DNA from: Marinomonas fungiae
Lineage (GTDB): Bacteria; Pseudomonadota; Gammaproteobacteria; Pseudomonadales; Marinomonadaceae
Assembly (NCBI RefSeq): GCF_001418205.1
Contig: NZ_LIQF01000003.1
Coordinates: 1 to 64,000, forward strand
Direction of reading: 5' to 3'
DNA: 64,000 nucleotides
In this document: piece after piece, positions 33,594-42,681 of the stretch
How positions within the stretch are numbered: position 1 is the stretch's first letter
How the letters are laid out: the number at the start of each line of letters is the position of its first letter
The notes under the pieces: model-generated
Seen by the model: only the letters and a program-made list of their open reading frames with translations
The model's database searches: none
Told to the model about the DNA's origin: nothing
Program-made: the position numbers and the translations under genes

Positions 33594-34829
33594 TTACTGA
33601 AAATGGCTAGGGTAATAAACAGACCAATTACTCAGTAGTTTTTGAGCGGGAGGCTGCTCAGCATTTTGAGTTGTTATTCCAATAGCGATTACCTGCTGTA
33701 TTTGATGCGTGCTACCGTCCATAAAAGACGAAAAGCCAATGGGATCTTCTGGTAGATGTAGGACAAGCGTTTCAAGAGCTTTCTTTATGTCTTCTTTTGA
33801 CGAATAGGTTTCTGTATTAGCCAGAGCTTCAGCGATTGCCAAAATACCTGAATAAGCACCTTCAGCTGCGTAGGAAGGGTAACGACCACTTATTTCTTTA
33901 AAACGAGAAACAAACCAATTGTTGAGTTCTGTATCAGGCCAATTATTGTGATGTCTAGACGATAAGATGAGGCCATCCGGTAGCTCATTCCCCAATACAG
34001 CTAATACTTCGTAATTACCGCCAGTGTCAAAGTTAGCAAACTTGGCATGATCAAATAGTTTCGTACTGTTCGCTTGTTTAATAAAAGCGACTAAATCACC
34101 GCCCCACATTGAGTTAATGATTAGGTCAGTAGGCTTATCAAGTAATGCATTAATGAATGGGGTGTAATTGGACTCAAACAGCCTAGGCCATAATGTTGTA
34201 ATGATTTCATAGGGTATTTGTTGTGTTTCAAGTGCTTTAGTCAAGTCTTGCCATACGGAGTAGCCGTATTCGTAATCCGGAGCAATGTACGAAATACGAA
34301 GAGGGCGGTTACCAATCTGGGGTATTAGGTTTTCTTTTATGTATTTTGCTCCAGCTATCATGCTTTGCTGTGTGTTGTTACTCAATCGAAAGTAATACGG
34401 ATTAGTTAGAGGTGTTGTTAGCCTAGAGGACGCATGGTCCGTTCCGATAAAAAATACTTTTTCTTCTTCAGCAACTTGGGCCACTTGCAAAGCAACAGAC
34501 GAGTTCACAACGCCACAAAGAAATGATGCGCCATGAACTTGAACAAAGTCTTTAGCTATCCGAGTAGCGCGAGATGCTTTAGAGCGAGAATCTTCGATCA
34601 TTACTTGAAGCTTTGGATAACGATCATAGGCAGCAATGTGCTCAAGTGCGATTTGGATACCGATCTGGCTGTCATGACCATATAACCCACCTCGGCCTGT
34701 CATTGGAAATAGGCAACCAACCTTTACAGCATCTTCACTGATGGAACCGAGCTGGGTGTAAGCGAATGAAGGCTGTCCCAGCAGTAGTGCAGATAATGTC
34801 GCGAGAGTTTTTAATTTCTTTCTAAGCAT
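33594..34829 (-). CDS. Periplasmic branched-chain-amino-acid/amide-type binding protein, probable ligand sensor
   Basis: A 411-residue receptor-family (Peripla_BP_6-like) protein with a signal peptide (residues 1-23, cut after QPSFA). The mature part begins with VKVGCLFPMTGRGGLYGHDS, the ligand-facing start of amide/urea-type binding proteins, and includes GVVNSSVALQVAQVAEEEKV and YYFRLSNNTQQSMIAGAKYI. No permease or ATPase gene accompanies it. It instead lies 28 bases after a response regulator gene and directly before the sigma-54 promoter. I infer that it presents the inducer to the histidine kinase's periplasmic domain (as other binding-protein-coupled two-component systems do); a transport role with distant permeases cannot be excluded. 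Confidence 0.75.
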   Translation of the reverse strand: MLRKKLKTLATLSALLLGQPSFAYTQLGSISEDAVKVGCLFPMTGRGGLYGHDSQIGIQIALEHIAAYDRYPKLQVMIEDSRSKASRATRIAKDFVQVHGASFLCGVVNSSVALQVAQVAEEEKVFFIGTDHASSRLTTPLTNPYYFRLSNNTQQSMIAGAKYIKENLIPQIGNRPLRISYIAPDYEYGYSVWQDLTKALETQQIPYEIITTLWPRLFESNYTPFINALLDKPTDLIINSMWGGDLVAFIKQANSTKLFDHAKFANFDTGGNYEVLAVLGNELPDGLILSSRHHNNWPDTELNNWFVSRFKEISGRYPSYAAEGAYSGILAIAEALANTETYSSKEDIKKALETLVLHLPEDPIGFSSFMDGSTHQIQQVIAIGITTQNAEQPPAQKLLSNWSVYYPSHFQ

Positions 34830-34856
34830 TGTTATTATTTTTCAGTGAGCAAGTTT

Positions 34857-36212
34857 TTAAACATCTAATTGAAGTCGTTGAATTCTTCTTTTTAGTGCGT
34901 GTCGTGAAATACCGAGCTTATCTGCTGCCATCCCTTTGTGCCCATTGCTATCTTGCAGTGCAGTTAAGATAAGTTCCTTTTCTTTGTCTTCGACCTTTTG
35001 GGTATAGCTAGTCTCTAGATCGCTTGGCTTAACTGACATCTGCGTAATTTCAGCAGGCAATACAGATAATTTCACGAGCTGACCTGGGTAAAGGATCGTT
35101 AAGCGCTCAACTAGATTCTTTAGTTCTCGGATGTTACCTGGCCAGTGGTAATCTTGAAGTGTTTTAAGTACTGACGGTTCGAAAAGAATAGGCTCGCAGG
35201 CCTCATTTTTTGCCATCAGAACTGAGAAATGCTTTATGAGCGTTGGTATGTCAGCTTTTCTCTCAGATAGAGCGGGAATCTCGATAGGAAGTACATTTAA
35301 ACGATAAAAAAGATCTTGTCTAAAGAGCCCTTCGGATACTTTTTGAATCAAGTTTTGGTTTGTTGCAGCGATAATTGTTGCATCAGATTTTTTTTCTTTA
35401 CCCGATCCAATCGGGCGATATGTCCTTTGTTCTAGGAAGGTTAGCAACTTAGCTTGGATATTTAGCGGCATTTCTCCAATTTCATCCATGAACAGACTGC
35501 CACCATTCGCTAAAGCGATAAGACCTTCCCTGGATGCAGTCGCACCAGTGTAGGCTCCTTTTTCTGCACCAAAAAGTTCTGCTTCTATTAAATGCTCTGG
35601 AAGCGCTGCGCAGTTCACTTCAATGAATGGGGCGTCGTCATATCGTTGACCATGAATACTTTTGGCTACCATGCTTTTGCCGGTACCTGATGGTCCAGTT
35701 ATTAAAATAGTTTTTGCTGCGCTACGAGCGACTTGAGCAATCATCCCTCTTAGTTGAGAAGCATTTGCTGAGTCTCCAATAATTTCATGGTCAATGCTTT
35801 CTTTTGAACGCAAGAAAGCTAGCTCTTTAGAGGCTCTATGTTGTTCGGAGGAGCGAATAATTAAAAGCTCTAGCTCATCAATATCAAATGGTTTAGTGAT
35901 GTAGTCGATTGCGCCATTTTTTACGGCCTGGACCGCAGCTCTAGTATCTCCGTGGGCAGAGATCATGATCACAGGCGTATTAGGAGAAATTTTCTTTAGA
36001 TGATTGAGAACATCCAGTCCAGACATATCCGGTAGGCCAAGATCAAGGAGTACAACATCTGGATAGGACGCTTCAAATTCACTGATGCCTTCCCGACCAG
36101 TAAAGGCTGCGGAAATCTCAATATCTGGATTGTTTAAAGAGAACTTGATGCTTCGAACTAAATTCTGCTCATCATCAATGATCAATACATTTAAGTTACT
36201 CATAGGTATCAT
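34857..36212 (-). CDS. NtrC-family sigma-54-dependent response regulator
   Basis: A 451-residue regulator with three domains. The receiver (residues ~5-120) has DDEQ, VVLLDLGLPDMSG with the phosphorylated Asp, and KPFD. The AAA+ domain (~140-375) has Walker A GPSGTGKS, AELFGAEKGAYTGATASREG (GAYTGA in place of GAFTGA) and the sensor WPGNIRELKNLVERL. The DNA-binding end (~415-451) is GMAADKLGISRHALKRRIQR. GAYTGA is a known natural variant of the sigma-54 contact loop. The first 17 bases overlap the end of the kinase gene; ATG 36203 is an alternative start. The target is likely the promoter at 33427-33442. Confidence 0.93.
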   Translation of the reverse strand: MIPMSNLNVLIIDDEQNLVRSIKFSLNNPDIEISAAFTGREGISEFEASYPDVVLLDLGLPDMSGLDVLNHLKKISPNTPVIMISAHGDTRAAVQAVKNGAIDYITKPFDIDELELLIIRSSEQHRASKELAFLRSKESIDHEIIGDSANASQLRGMIAQVARSAAKTILITGPSGTGKSMVAKSIHGQRYDDAPFIEVNCAALPEHLIEAELFGAEKGAYTGATASREGLIALANGGSLFMDEIGEMPLNIQAKLLTFLEQRTYRPIGSGKEKKSDATIIAATNQNLIQKVSEGLFRQDLFYRLNVLPIEIPALSERKADIPTLIKHFSVLMAKNEACEPILFEPSVLKTLQDYHWPGNIRELKNLVERLTILYPGQLVKLSVLPAEITQMSVKPSDLETSYTQKVEDKEKELILTALQDSNGHKGMAADKLGISRHALKRRIQRLQLDV

Positions 36213-37881
36213 CTAGATTGGGTTGGTGTGGAAATTGTAGTTCGACGACAGTGCCAGTATCACAAGAATCGATATGTATGCGGCCATGATTAGCTTGAAC
36301 GAGAGATTGGCAAATAGCTAATCCCAGGCCAGTTCCTGTTTCTTTTGTCGTGAAAAATGGTTCTAAAATTCGACTTCTAATCTCGTTAGGAATGCCGGGA
36401 CCGTCATCTATCACAGCGATACAAAGATACTCTTTTTTTATAAAAGACTTCAAAAGGATTGTGCCACCATTGCCATTAAAGGACTGAATGGAGTTGAGGA
36501 CTAAATTTATAAGAGCTTGATGTAAATGTCCTGAGTCAGTTGAGAGTTCAAATGATTCATCACACACTATTCTAATGTCTACTTTTTGAGCTTTTGCTGT
36601 GGTCTGCAAAAAATTAAGAATGAGATTCAACTCATAACTAACATTTAGCAATTCTTGTTTCGGTTGAGAAGGTCTAGCGAAGTTTAGTAAATTATCGAGT
36701 ACTCGATTCGCACGATCGAGTTCATCAACCATCATAGTTAGCATCTCTTTGTTTTCAGGCTTGCTTTCTCTTTTTATTAAGGCTTTTGTTGTCATCCGAA
36801 TGATATTCAGCGGGTTACGAATGTCATGAGCAAGACCTGCAGATAAGTTTCCAAGCGATGCGCGTCTATCCATTTCGATGTTGGATTGAATTACATTGCT
36901 TAACTGGAAACGCATTTTTTCAATTGCGTCAGTTAGGCGTTCTATTTCGGTGCCACGCTGTTGTGGGACAGGAGACATCAAATCTCCCGAGGCAACTCTT
37001 TCAATTCCTTCTATCAGGCTGCTCACTTGCGTATTAAGTCTTCGCGAAATATACCAATGAACAATAAGTAAACAGGCTGCCGTAAATAGCACTAACACAA
37101 TTAACCAGTAGCGCAAAGCTGCGCTGGGAGGTTCCGCTAAAACGCCATTTTGGTTAAGTGAAATGCTCCAATTTGATATGAGGTCGAATGATTGTGAGAT
37201 GCCCAAAAGTTCTGCAGGTTGACCAACGATATCAAAATAACGATCACCTGGAGTGGAAAGGTAAGGGGTGAATATTCCGTCTGTACTTAATGATTTTAAA
37301 ATTGAGGTAATAGAGTTAAAACGAATTATCAGACCAATATAAAAAGGCTCGTTATCAAGCTTTGAGCTACTTAACTGCTTCATTAATAAAACTGAAGCGG
37401 GATGGTTAAAACTGTATGGCTCTGGACCAAGTAGCTCAGCATCTTCAAAGGGAGTATTAAACGGTAAAATGGATGCGTAACGTCCAACTGATAGCGAATT
37501 CTCTGGAAAACTCCAGAGAAGCTGTTTATTCGAATTAAAAAAGGCCACACCATAAACGTTATTTAAGTCTGTTTGAAGTCGCAGCAAGGCCTCAAGCTCA
37601 TTGGATAAGTTTGACTTTCCCTTTGGGCTAAATATCTCTGGGGAATCAAGTTCATCAGCTAGAACATCTAGCTGATAAAGTCTTTCACGCAGATACACTT
37701 TGAATTCATTTTGAACGGCGGCAACTTGAGTGTTTACTCTACCATCTGTGATCTTTGAGACTAGCTGCTCAAAGTATCTGTCATATAAACCTGCAAAGAT
37801 GAACAGCGGTATCAATGCCACTACTAATGATAAAAGTAGGTATCTACTCGATAGGCGCTTGTGTTGGAATCTCGATGACAA
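36196..37881 (-). CDS. Membrane histidine kinase with large periplasmic sensor and HAMP domain
   Basis: A 561-residue kinase. Membrane helix 1 is at residues ~14-33 and helix 2 at ~258-277 (YWLIVLVLFTAACLLIVHWY), enclosing a ~220-residue periplasmic domain that resembles the Cache type. HAMP follows, then the H-box GLAHDIRNPLNIIR with the phosphorylated His, N-box LVLNSIQSF, G1 DDGPGIPNE and G2 TGTGLGLAICQSL. All catalytic boxes are intact. The last 17 bases overlap the response regulator. With the binding protein and sigma-54 activator it forms a complete sensing circuit. Confidence 0.92.
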   Translation of the reverse strand: MSSRFQHKRLSSRYLLLSLVVALIPLFIFAGLYDRYFEQLVSKITDGRVNTQVAAVQNEFKVYLRERLYQLDVLADELDSPEIFSPKGKSNLSNELEALLRLQTDLNNVYGVAFFNSNKQLLWSFPENSLSVGRYASILPFNTPFEDAELLGPEPYSFNHPASVLLMKQLSSSKLDNEPFYIGLIIRFNSITSILKSLSTDGIFTPYLSTPGDRYFDIVGQPAELLGISQSFDLISNWSISLNQNGVLAEPPSAALRYWLIVLVLFTAACLLIVHWYISRRLNTQVSSLIEGIERVASGDLMSPVPQQRGTEIERLTDAIEKMRFQLSNVIQSNIEMDRRASLGNLSAGLAHDIRNPLNIIRMTTKALIKRESKPENKEMLTMMVDELDRANRVLDNLLNFARPSQPKQELLNVSYELNLILNFLQTTAKAQKVDIRIVCDESFELSTDSGHLHQALINLVLNSIQSFNGNGGTILLKSFIKKEYLCIAVIDDGPGIPNEIRSRILEPFFTTKETGTGLGLAICQSLVQANHGRIHIDSCDTGTVVELQFPHQPNLDDTYE

Positions 37882-38306
37882 AAGGTAATGCTCTTTAAAA
37901 ATGCTGTCGATTTAGAGAATTTTGGTTAATCCTGTGGCTTCAACCTTGGTTACATTCAATCTTGCTTAGGTTAAGTATATAGACATCAGCGTCTATCTAA
38001 TAGCTGCTATTGTTAAGGCAAATAAAGCGGTAGCACAGCGTTAAAAGTTGAACAAACTGTAGTCACAGTCCGGCCACATGCGAATGTCAAAGAACCATAG
38101 CTGCAAATCTATCAGATTCCAAGGAGTGCACTAGGGCCAAAAAATAATGACTGAATTCCCAGCTTTTCGGTACGATTTATGTGACAAAAAAGCTCCAGTG
38201 AATGTGATGTCCTGAAACATATGTCATAGGCCCATTAAAGCGGGATTAGATGGTTTTAAGTGGGATATAGCGGGTAAGAATCGCTGAACACCAGATAAAT
38301 AGAAGG

Positions 38307-38462
38307 CTAGAGCATCGACTCTGGCTTTTTTGCGTTTTGGGGAGTGGAAAGTTGCGTCCTACCTATTTTGCGCTTAAAGGCTACTTTAACCGCATCATTT
38401 GGCACAATGCTTAAAAGCTCTAACGCCCTAGGTAATAGATTTCTAACGTTAAACGCGTCCAA
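38307..38462 (-). pseudogene. Short gene remnant of unknown family (51 codons)
   Basis: On the minus strand a frame reads LDAFNVRNLLPRALELLSIV and ends in KKPESML. The codon use looks coding-like, but the frame meets a stop just upstream and lacks a proper start (TTG 38462, no ribosome-binding site). It most likely is the C-terminal stump of an otherwise lost gene; family not recognised. Confidence 0.25.
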
Positions 38463-38485
38463 TTCAATTTAAGTGAATCGGACGC
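38455..38485. repeat. 12-bp inverted repeat
   Basis: GCGTCCAATTCA (38455-38466) and TGAATCGGACGC (38474-38485) pair with one mismatch around ATTTAAG. No T run follows on either side. It overlaps the end of the small remnant frame. Its function is unknown. Confidence 0.45.
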
Positions 38486-38551
38486 TCTGGATTAAACGTC
38501 TTGACCGATACAAACAACCTTACCAATCACAGCTAGAGCTAGGGCTTTGTT

Positions 38552-38986
38552 TTATTGTCCCATTGCGTAGTCTTTGATCGCATTGAAACGCAGTTTCGCT
38601 TGTTTCGGTAATGTCTTGGGGATTGAAAATTCGGCAATATCACCATCTCCAGCTTGGATGATCATCACCATGCCCATGGTGATGTGCGGGGCGCATTCGA
38701 TGCCGTAAAAGCCTTGTTCGGTGATTTCCATGGTGATGGGTTTGCCGATGTCCCCCCAGTAGCGGTTGGCTCGCCATGGCATCATGTAGTTGATGGTAGC
38801 GGCGTTGTGGCCAGGGTCGGTGGGCTCAAATGTTACTGTGTCGCCTACTTCAACTTTTAGAAAGCTGGGTTCAAAGGCCATGGTTCCCCATTCGTTTTGG
38901 TTGACCAGTTTTACGGTGTGTTCAGCACAGAGCGCGGCCGTTGTAAAAAATGTAAATGTTATGGTCATTATTAGTCTGTGTAGCAT
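38552..38986 (-). CDS. Pseudoazurin-type blue copper protein
   Basis: A 144-residue cupredoxin. A signal peptide is clear (cut after AALCA). The mature part carries FEPSFLKVEVGDTVTFEPTD and the copper ligands: first His in PGHNAATI, and ECAPHITMGMVM with Cys, second His and Met. This is the pseudoazurin pattern, a periplasmic one-electron carrier to nitrite or nitrous-oxide reductase or a cytochrome oxidase. None of these genes is in the window. I chose ATG 38986 because GAGG lies ~6 bases upstream of it; the ATG at 38998 would add four residues and overlap that site. Confidence 0.9.
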   Translation of the reverse strand: MLHRLIMTITFTFFTTAALCAEHTVKLVNQNEWGTMAFEPSFLKVEVGDTVTFEPTDPGHNAATINYMMPWRANRYWGDIGKPITMEITEQGFYGIECAPHITMGMVMIIQAGDGDIAEFSIPKTLPKQAKLRFNAIKDYAMGQ

Positions 38987-39114
38987 GCATCGCCTCATTT
39001 CAGTAGATCTAATACTATGTTGTACCTTGCTTATTAAACCCTCTTTCTTTTGAGTAATACTTGCTAAAACTCAAAAACGATCAATAGATCATGGTTGGTC
39101 AGTCTAATTATCCC

Positions 39115-39804
39115 CTATAAAGACAACCAACTGTTTACCAATCGGGGTACTATATCGCTGGCGTTTCCTCTTAAGTGATCAAATTTCTTCGGTGGCGTCA
39201 TAGGGCTTGGGTCGATGATGTAACGATCTTGTGCACTGTGAGCGAATAGTATCAAGCTGGCGGCAGGTTGTACCTGTAGTGAGGTGCCTACCACTAGGAT
39301 CTTATCAGCTTCGGCAAAAAGTTGGATGGATTCCTCCATAAAGAATGGCTCTTCAGCAAACCAGACAATGTGTGGCCGAAGTTGCAGGCCTGATTCACAT
39401 CGCTGGCCGATGTTTACGGCGTCATAGCCAATATCATATAGATGGTAATCACTGGGTAAATCGCTTCGTACCTTGGTGACTTCTCCGTGGAGGTGGAGGA
39501 TTTTGCTTGAACCTGCTCGCTCGTGTAGATCATCCACGTTTTGTGTAATCACAGTAACATCGTATTGGGACTCAAGTTGTGCGATAGCTAGATGTGCTGC
39601 GTTGGGACTGGCCTTTGCTACTTCCTTGCGTCGTTGATTATAGAATTCGAGCACTTTTTGCGGATCTTTGTGCCAGCCTTCGGGGTGGCAAACGTCGCGG
39701 ATATCATGTTGATGCCATAGGCCAGTATCCCCACGGTAGGTTTCGATGCCGCTCTCAACGCTAATACCGGCCCCAGTAAATACGACGATCTTTTGTTTGT
39801 TCAT
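39115..39804 (-). CDS. Sirtuin-family NAD-dependent protein deacylase without zinc cysteines
   Basis: A 229-residue Sir2-family protein. The NAD-binding part is VVFTGAGISVESGIETYRG, then TVITQNVDDLHERAG with the Asn-Asp pair, and HLHGEV with the catalytic His. LRPHIVWFAEEPFF and VGTSLQVQPAASL also fit. The segment after HLHGEV, which normally carries two CxxC pairs for zinc, has only one Cys, so the zinc site is missing. Such zinc-less sirtuins exist in bacteria and may be structurally rearranged or act as ADP-ribosyl/deacyl enzymes of different target. It is monocistronic; no terminator-like element is obvious downstream. Confidence 0.87.
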   Translation of the reverse strand: MNKQKIVVFTGAGISVESGIETYRGDTGLWHQHDIRDVCHPEGWHKDPQKVLEFYNQRRKEVAKASPNAAHLAIAQLESQYDVTVITQNVDDLHERAGSSKILHLHGEVTKVRSDLPSDYHLYDIGYDAVNIGQRCESGLQLRPHIVWFAEEPFFMEESIQLFAEADKILVVGTSLQVQPAASLILFAHSAQDRYIIDPSPMTPPKKFDHLRGNASDIVPRLVNSWLSL

Positions 39805-39961
39805 CTATATTTTCTCTTTTTTGAGCTCATTTTTATCCTTAGCTACTAAATCTCTTGGTGCGAGTTTAAACTGGATTCATGTCGCACTTGTGAGTGGCTT
39901 GTTTCAATGGAGCATGTAATTTAATTCAATTTTTAATAATAAATAACTTTCGGTGCCAGAT

Positions 39962-41170
39962 ATGTCCCAATCGCAATCTTATTGTGTCGCTTTGCAGCCC
40001 ATTTGTAATGCTGAAATGATTCATGTGGCGGATGAGCTTTTGTATCGTTCAACATCTTTGATGTCGAGTGCTGTCATTGATGATGAACTGATGGCAACAG
40101 CTCGGGCGATTAATGCTGCGTTTTATGAAACTGGGTTAGAGAATCTATGTGGTTCAGGAAAGTTGTTTTTTAACGCGCCTCGAGAGTGGTTGTTTAAGCC
40201 TGAATTGCTGCCGCCTTACCCAAATCAGGTGGTAGTGGAAGTGCTAGAAAGTGTCAAAGGCGATCCGGAGGTAATCAAAGCCATAAAGCACGTTAAGTCC
40301 TTAGGTTATCAGATTGCACTGGATGATTTTGAATTGTCCGAAGACACTAAGCCGCTACTTGAGGTCGCAGATATTATCAAGCTCGACATGCTGACTCAGC
40401 ACCAGCCTGAAGCCATTGAGTTATACCTTGAAAGGGGCATTCAACTGTTGGCAGAAAAAGTTGAAGACTTAACTGAGTTTGAGCGCTGTAAAGCCATGGG
40501 GTTCAGTTTGTTTCAGGGATATTTTTATGCCAAGCCTTCGATCAGAAGTGCCACAGATGTTGAGCGTAGCGGTAATACGCATGCCCGTTTAGAAATACTA
40601 CAAGAGCTCTATCAAGATGATGTAGATCTCGCTAAGGTTGAGCAGCTTGTAATGCTTGAGCCGCAACTTGTTTTACGACTACTTCGAATGATCAACTCAG
40701 CGCAATATAAGCGGGCTAATACCATCAGCCATTTACATCAAGCCGTTACCCTGTTGGGGATTGAAAAGTTGCGTACGTTAGTCAGTACCTTGGTGCTGGC
40801 TAATGATAACCCTTGCAAGATGTTGTTGTTACCGAAAGTGCTGACTCGGGCAGCAATGTGCCAAGCTTTAGCAAAAAATGAGTTTAGGGCGAACCCAGAT
40901 GAGGCCTTTATGGTTGGCTTGTTGTCTATGGCGGACTTAATGCTAGGTCAAAGTTTTAAGCAAATTTGTCAACAGCTCCCTTTAAGTGAAGATACGTGCC
41001 ATGCATTAGTTGATCGCACGGGGAAACTTGGCAACATCCTGACATTGGTCATCACCTTTGAAAAAGCAGAGTTGCGCTCGGCGAGTCATAAAACAGTGGA
41101 TAAACTGAATAGTTACTACCTTGAAAGCCGAAGTTGGGCGATGAACATGTTGGCTGGGCTGAATGCTTAA
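39962..41170 (+). CDS. EAL-HDOD signalling protein (YuxH type)
   Basis: A 402-residue protein with an N-terminal EAL-like domain (residues ~1-190) and a C-terminal HDOD domain (~200-395). The EAL part starts with YCVALQPICNAEMIHVADEL, matching the 'QPI....v..YELLyR' of YuxH-type proteins, and has IALDDFELSEDTKPLLEVAD. Several catalytic acids of active phosphodiesterases are replaced, so it probably binds rather than cleaves cyclic di-GMP. The HDOD part has VEQLVMLEPQLVLRLLRMIN and AVTLLGIEKLRTLVSTLVL. I prefer ATG 39962 over GTG 39953. It likely regulates motility or biofilm in response to cyclic di-GMP. Confidence 0.85.
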   Translation: MSQSQSYCVALQPICNAEMIHVADELLYRSTSLMSSAVIDDELMATARAINAAFYETGLENLCGSGKLFFNAPREWLFKPELLPPYPNQVVVEVLESVKGDPEVIKAIKHVKSLGYQIALDDFELSEDTKPLLEVADIIKLDMLTQHQPEAIELYLERGIQLLAEKVEDLTEFERCKAMGFSLFQGYFYAKPSIRSATDVERSGNTHARLEILQELYQDDVDLAKVEQLVMLEPQLVLRLLRMINSAQYKRANTISHLHQAVTLLGIEKLRTLVSTLVLANDNPCKMLLLPKVLTRAAMCQALAKNEFRANPDEAFMVGLLSMADLMLGQSFKQICQQLPLSEDTCHALVDRTGKLGNILTLVITFEKAELRSASHKTVDKLNSYYLESRSWAMNMLAGLNA

Positions 41171-41232
41171 TATCAATTGCGCCTGTACGCTGATACCATC
41201 GCTCGGGTCAATCAGCAGAATTAGTTTGTATC

Positions 41233-41889
41233 ATGATCCGATTACATTGTAGTAATAAGTTACGTCCAAAGTTGCCAACCAATGCTCAGGGGCGTTTACC
41301 AGGCGTTAATTCGGGTGTTATCCAAGGTTTAGAGGCCTTGAACCCCATAAGTGGTTGGCATGCGAGTTTGTTTTTAATTAAAGGTCGTAACTGTGTTATT
41401 TGTGTTCATGAAGCAACACGTTTTGTGATTTACATTCCCTGTGTTCACAAAACAGATTTTGCTAAGTTGGATGGCCTTTTTGCTGAAGCACTGTTGCAAG
41501 CATTAACGGCTTGTCAGGCAACAGAAGCGCATTTGGAAACGGTCAAGAATCTCTTGCAACCCCTCGTGATGGATGGGGAATGTAAGGATGCTATGTTGGT
41601 CTGCTTAAATCAGGCCAAAGCCTGTATCGAACAGATGCTTTGGGACGAGAATACCCCGTTTGAAAAACTGCCGTTCTCTAAGGCGAGTTTTTTATTAGCT
41701 GAAATGCCGTTTAACTTGCAGGCGAAAAAAGAAGTCGTCTGGCCGAAAAAGCTAATGTTGAGACTCTTAGATGAAGCGTCGAGTTGCTATCAGCGGGCGA
41801 CCAGTCATCGAACGCAGCAAGCGAATGTCACTAATACTGATACAAATGTCGTATCTTTCGCAGACTTTAAAAAAACGCGTAAGCCTTAG
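41233..41889 (+). CDS. Conserved hypothetical protein (DUF6933-like)
   Basis: A 218-residue protein opening with MIRLHCSNKLRPKLP, then HASLFLIKGRNCVICVHEAT and FVIYIPCVHKTDFAKLDGLF. This is the pattern of the DUF6933 family (start 'miRLHcT.kLl..l', a WH...f...r..cvl..n..T core). The C-terminal ~60 residues are Lys/Gln-rich and variable, ending VVSFADFKKTRKP. The function of the family is unknown, and there is no signal peptide. It stands alone between the EAL-HDOD gene and a convergent gene. Confidence 0.6.
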   Translation: MIRLHCSNKLRPKLPTNAQGRLPGVNSGVIQGLEALNPISGWHASLFLIKGRNCVICVHEATRFVIYIPCVHKTDFAKLDGLFAEALLQALTACQATEAHLETVKNLLQPLVMDGECKDAMLVCLNQAKACIEQMLWDENTPFEKLPFSKASFLLAEMPFNLQAKKEVVWPKKLMLRLLDEASSCYQRATSHRTQQANVTNTDTNVVSFADFKKTRKP

Positions 41890-41935
41890 TGATGCCGATG
41901 CCTAGCTGGCAATGCTTAACGTTTACTGTCCAACA

Positions 41936-42340
41936 TTATTTCAAATCTTCGATGCTGAGGCCTTTCTGCTCCATAATGGCCAAGATTTTTTGTGCTTCAT
42001 TAGATCGTGCGTCCATAGCAGATAAGGCCGCCTCAATAAGATCCAGTAAAGCAGATCGCTCGAGACTCGTTAATAGGCTGCAGTACTTCTGAAGATCTGT
42101 GATTTTTGGCTGTTGCATTTGAATACGATCTAGCAACATAAGAACAGTGCTCTCAATGGGCACATTCTTGGCTTCCCAGTCATAGCCAGAGGATTTATGG
42201 CGTTTCAATCCCTTCTGTAATTTCTCCAATTCAGGACGTAATTCGTGACGTCTTGCCAAATTAGCAATGCATTTAGAAGAGGTAGGAACAACCGTCAAAC
42301 TGTAAGCAAGGGATTTAATAAGGTTCGATAATTCGTTCAT
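41936..42340 (-). CDS. Uncharacterised small helical protein
   Basis: A 134-residue, mostly helical, basic protein (MNELSNLIKSLAYSLTVVP at the start, SLLTSLERSALLDLIEAALS in the second half, ending GLSIEDLK). I do not recognise a family. The terminal LSIEDL resembles a flexible tail found in some transcription regulators, which is weak evidence. The start ATG at 42340 has no strong ribosome-binding site. It is convergent with the DUF6933-like gene. It seems a real gene from its length and codon use, but I assign no function. Confidence 0.5.
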   Translation of the reverse strand: MNELSNLIKSLAYSLTVVPTSSKCIANLARRHELRPELEKLQKGLKRHKSSGYDWEAKNVPIESTVLMLLDRIQMQQPKITDLQKYCSLLTSLERSALLDLIEAALSAMDARSNEAQKILAIMEQKGLSIEDLK

Positions 42341-42681
42341 TTATTTGGTGTGAAATCTCATTGGTAACAAAGAAGTCAGCCGGTGAAAGATACGCCGGTT
42401 TGATTCAACAGTTAACTGATTTGAAATGCTACATTACATCCTTATACGTTTATATCATAGGCTTTATGGCGGTAAATGGTCTAACTATTTTGGGCATTAG
42501 TAGCGAATTATCACTAATTTTTGAATAATTGGTAATAGCTTTTGCATTGTGTCCTACCTGACCTCAACCTAGCTTACGTTTTAGAATGAATTTAGTGATT
42601 GATAAGTAGTGGGAAAGTGTGAGTTTGAGTACACTGTGTTGGCATTTTGCACTGTATTAACGTGTCTAAAAGGAGACGGTC
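42341..42681. other. 340 bp upstream of the MscS gene
   Basis: AT-rich, with no open frame I trust. It contains the leader of the mechanosensitive channel gene, whose AAAGGAGA lies 7 bases before the ATG, and presumably its promoter, plus the promoter of the small minus-strand gene at 42340. I could not name specific boxes. Confidence 0.4.

Larger units (their letters stand above)
37882..38551. other. 670 bp between the kinase and pseudoazurin genes, mostly decayed sequence
   Basis: No intact gene. I see a hairpin-prone stretch near 37979-37996 and a 22-codon frame near 38147 (MTEFPAFRYDLCDKKAPVNV...) without good support. There is also a wobble-containing terminator-like hairpin with a T run at about 38303-38332, the 51-codon minus frame at 38307-38462, and an inverted repeat at 38455-38485. 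Together this looks like the residue of lost genes. Confidence 0.5.
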
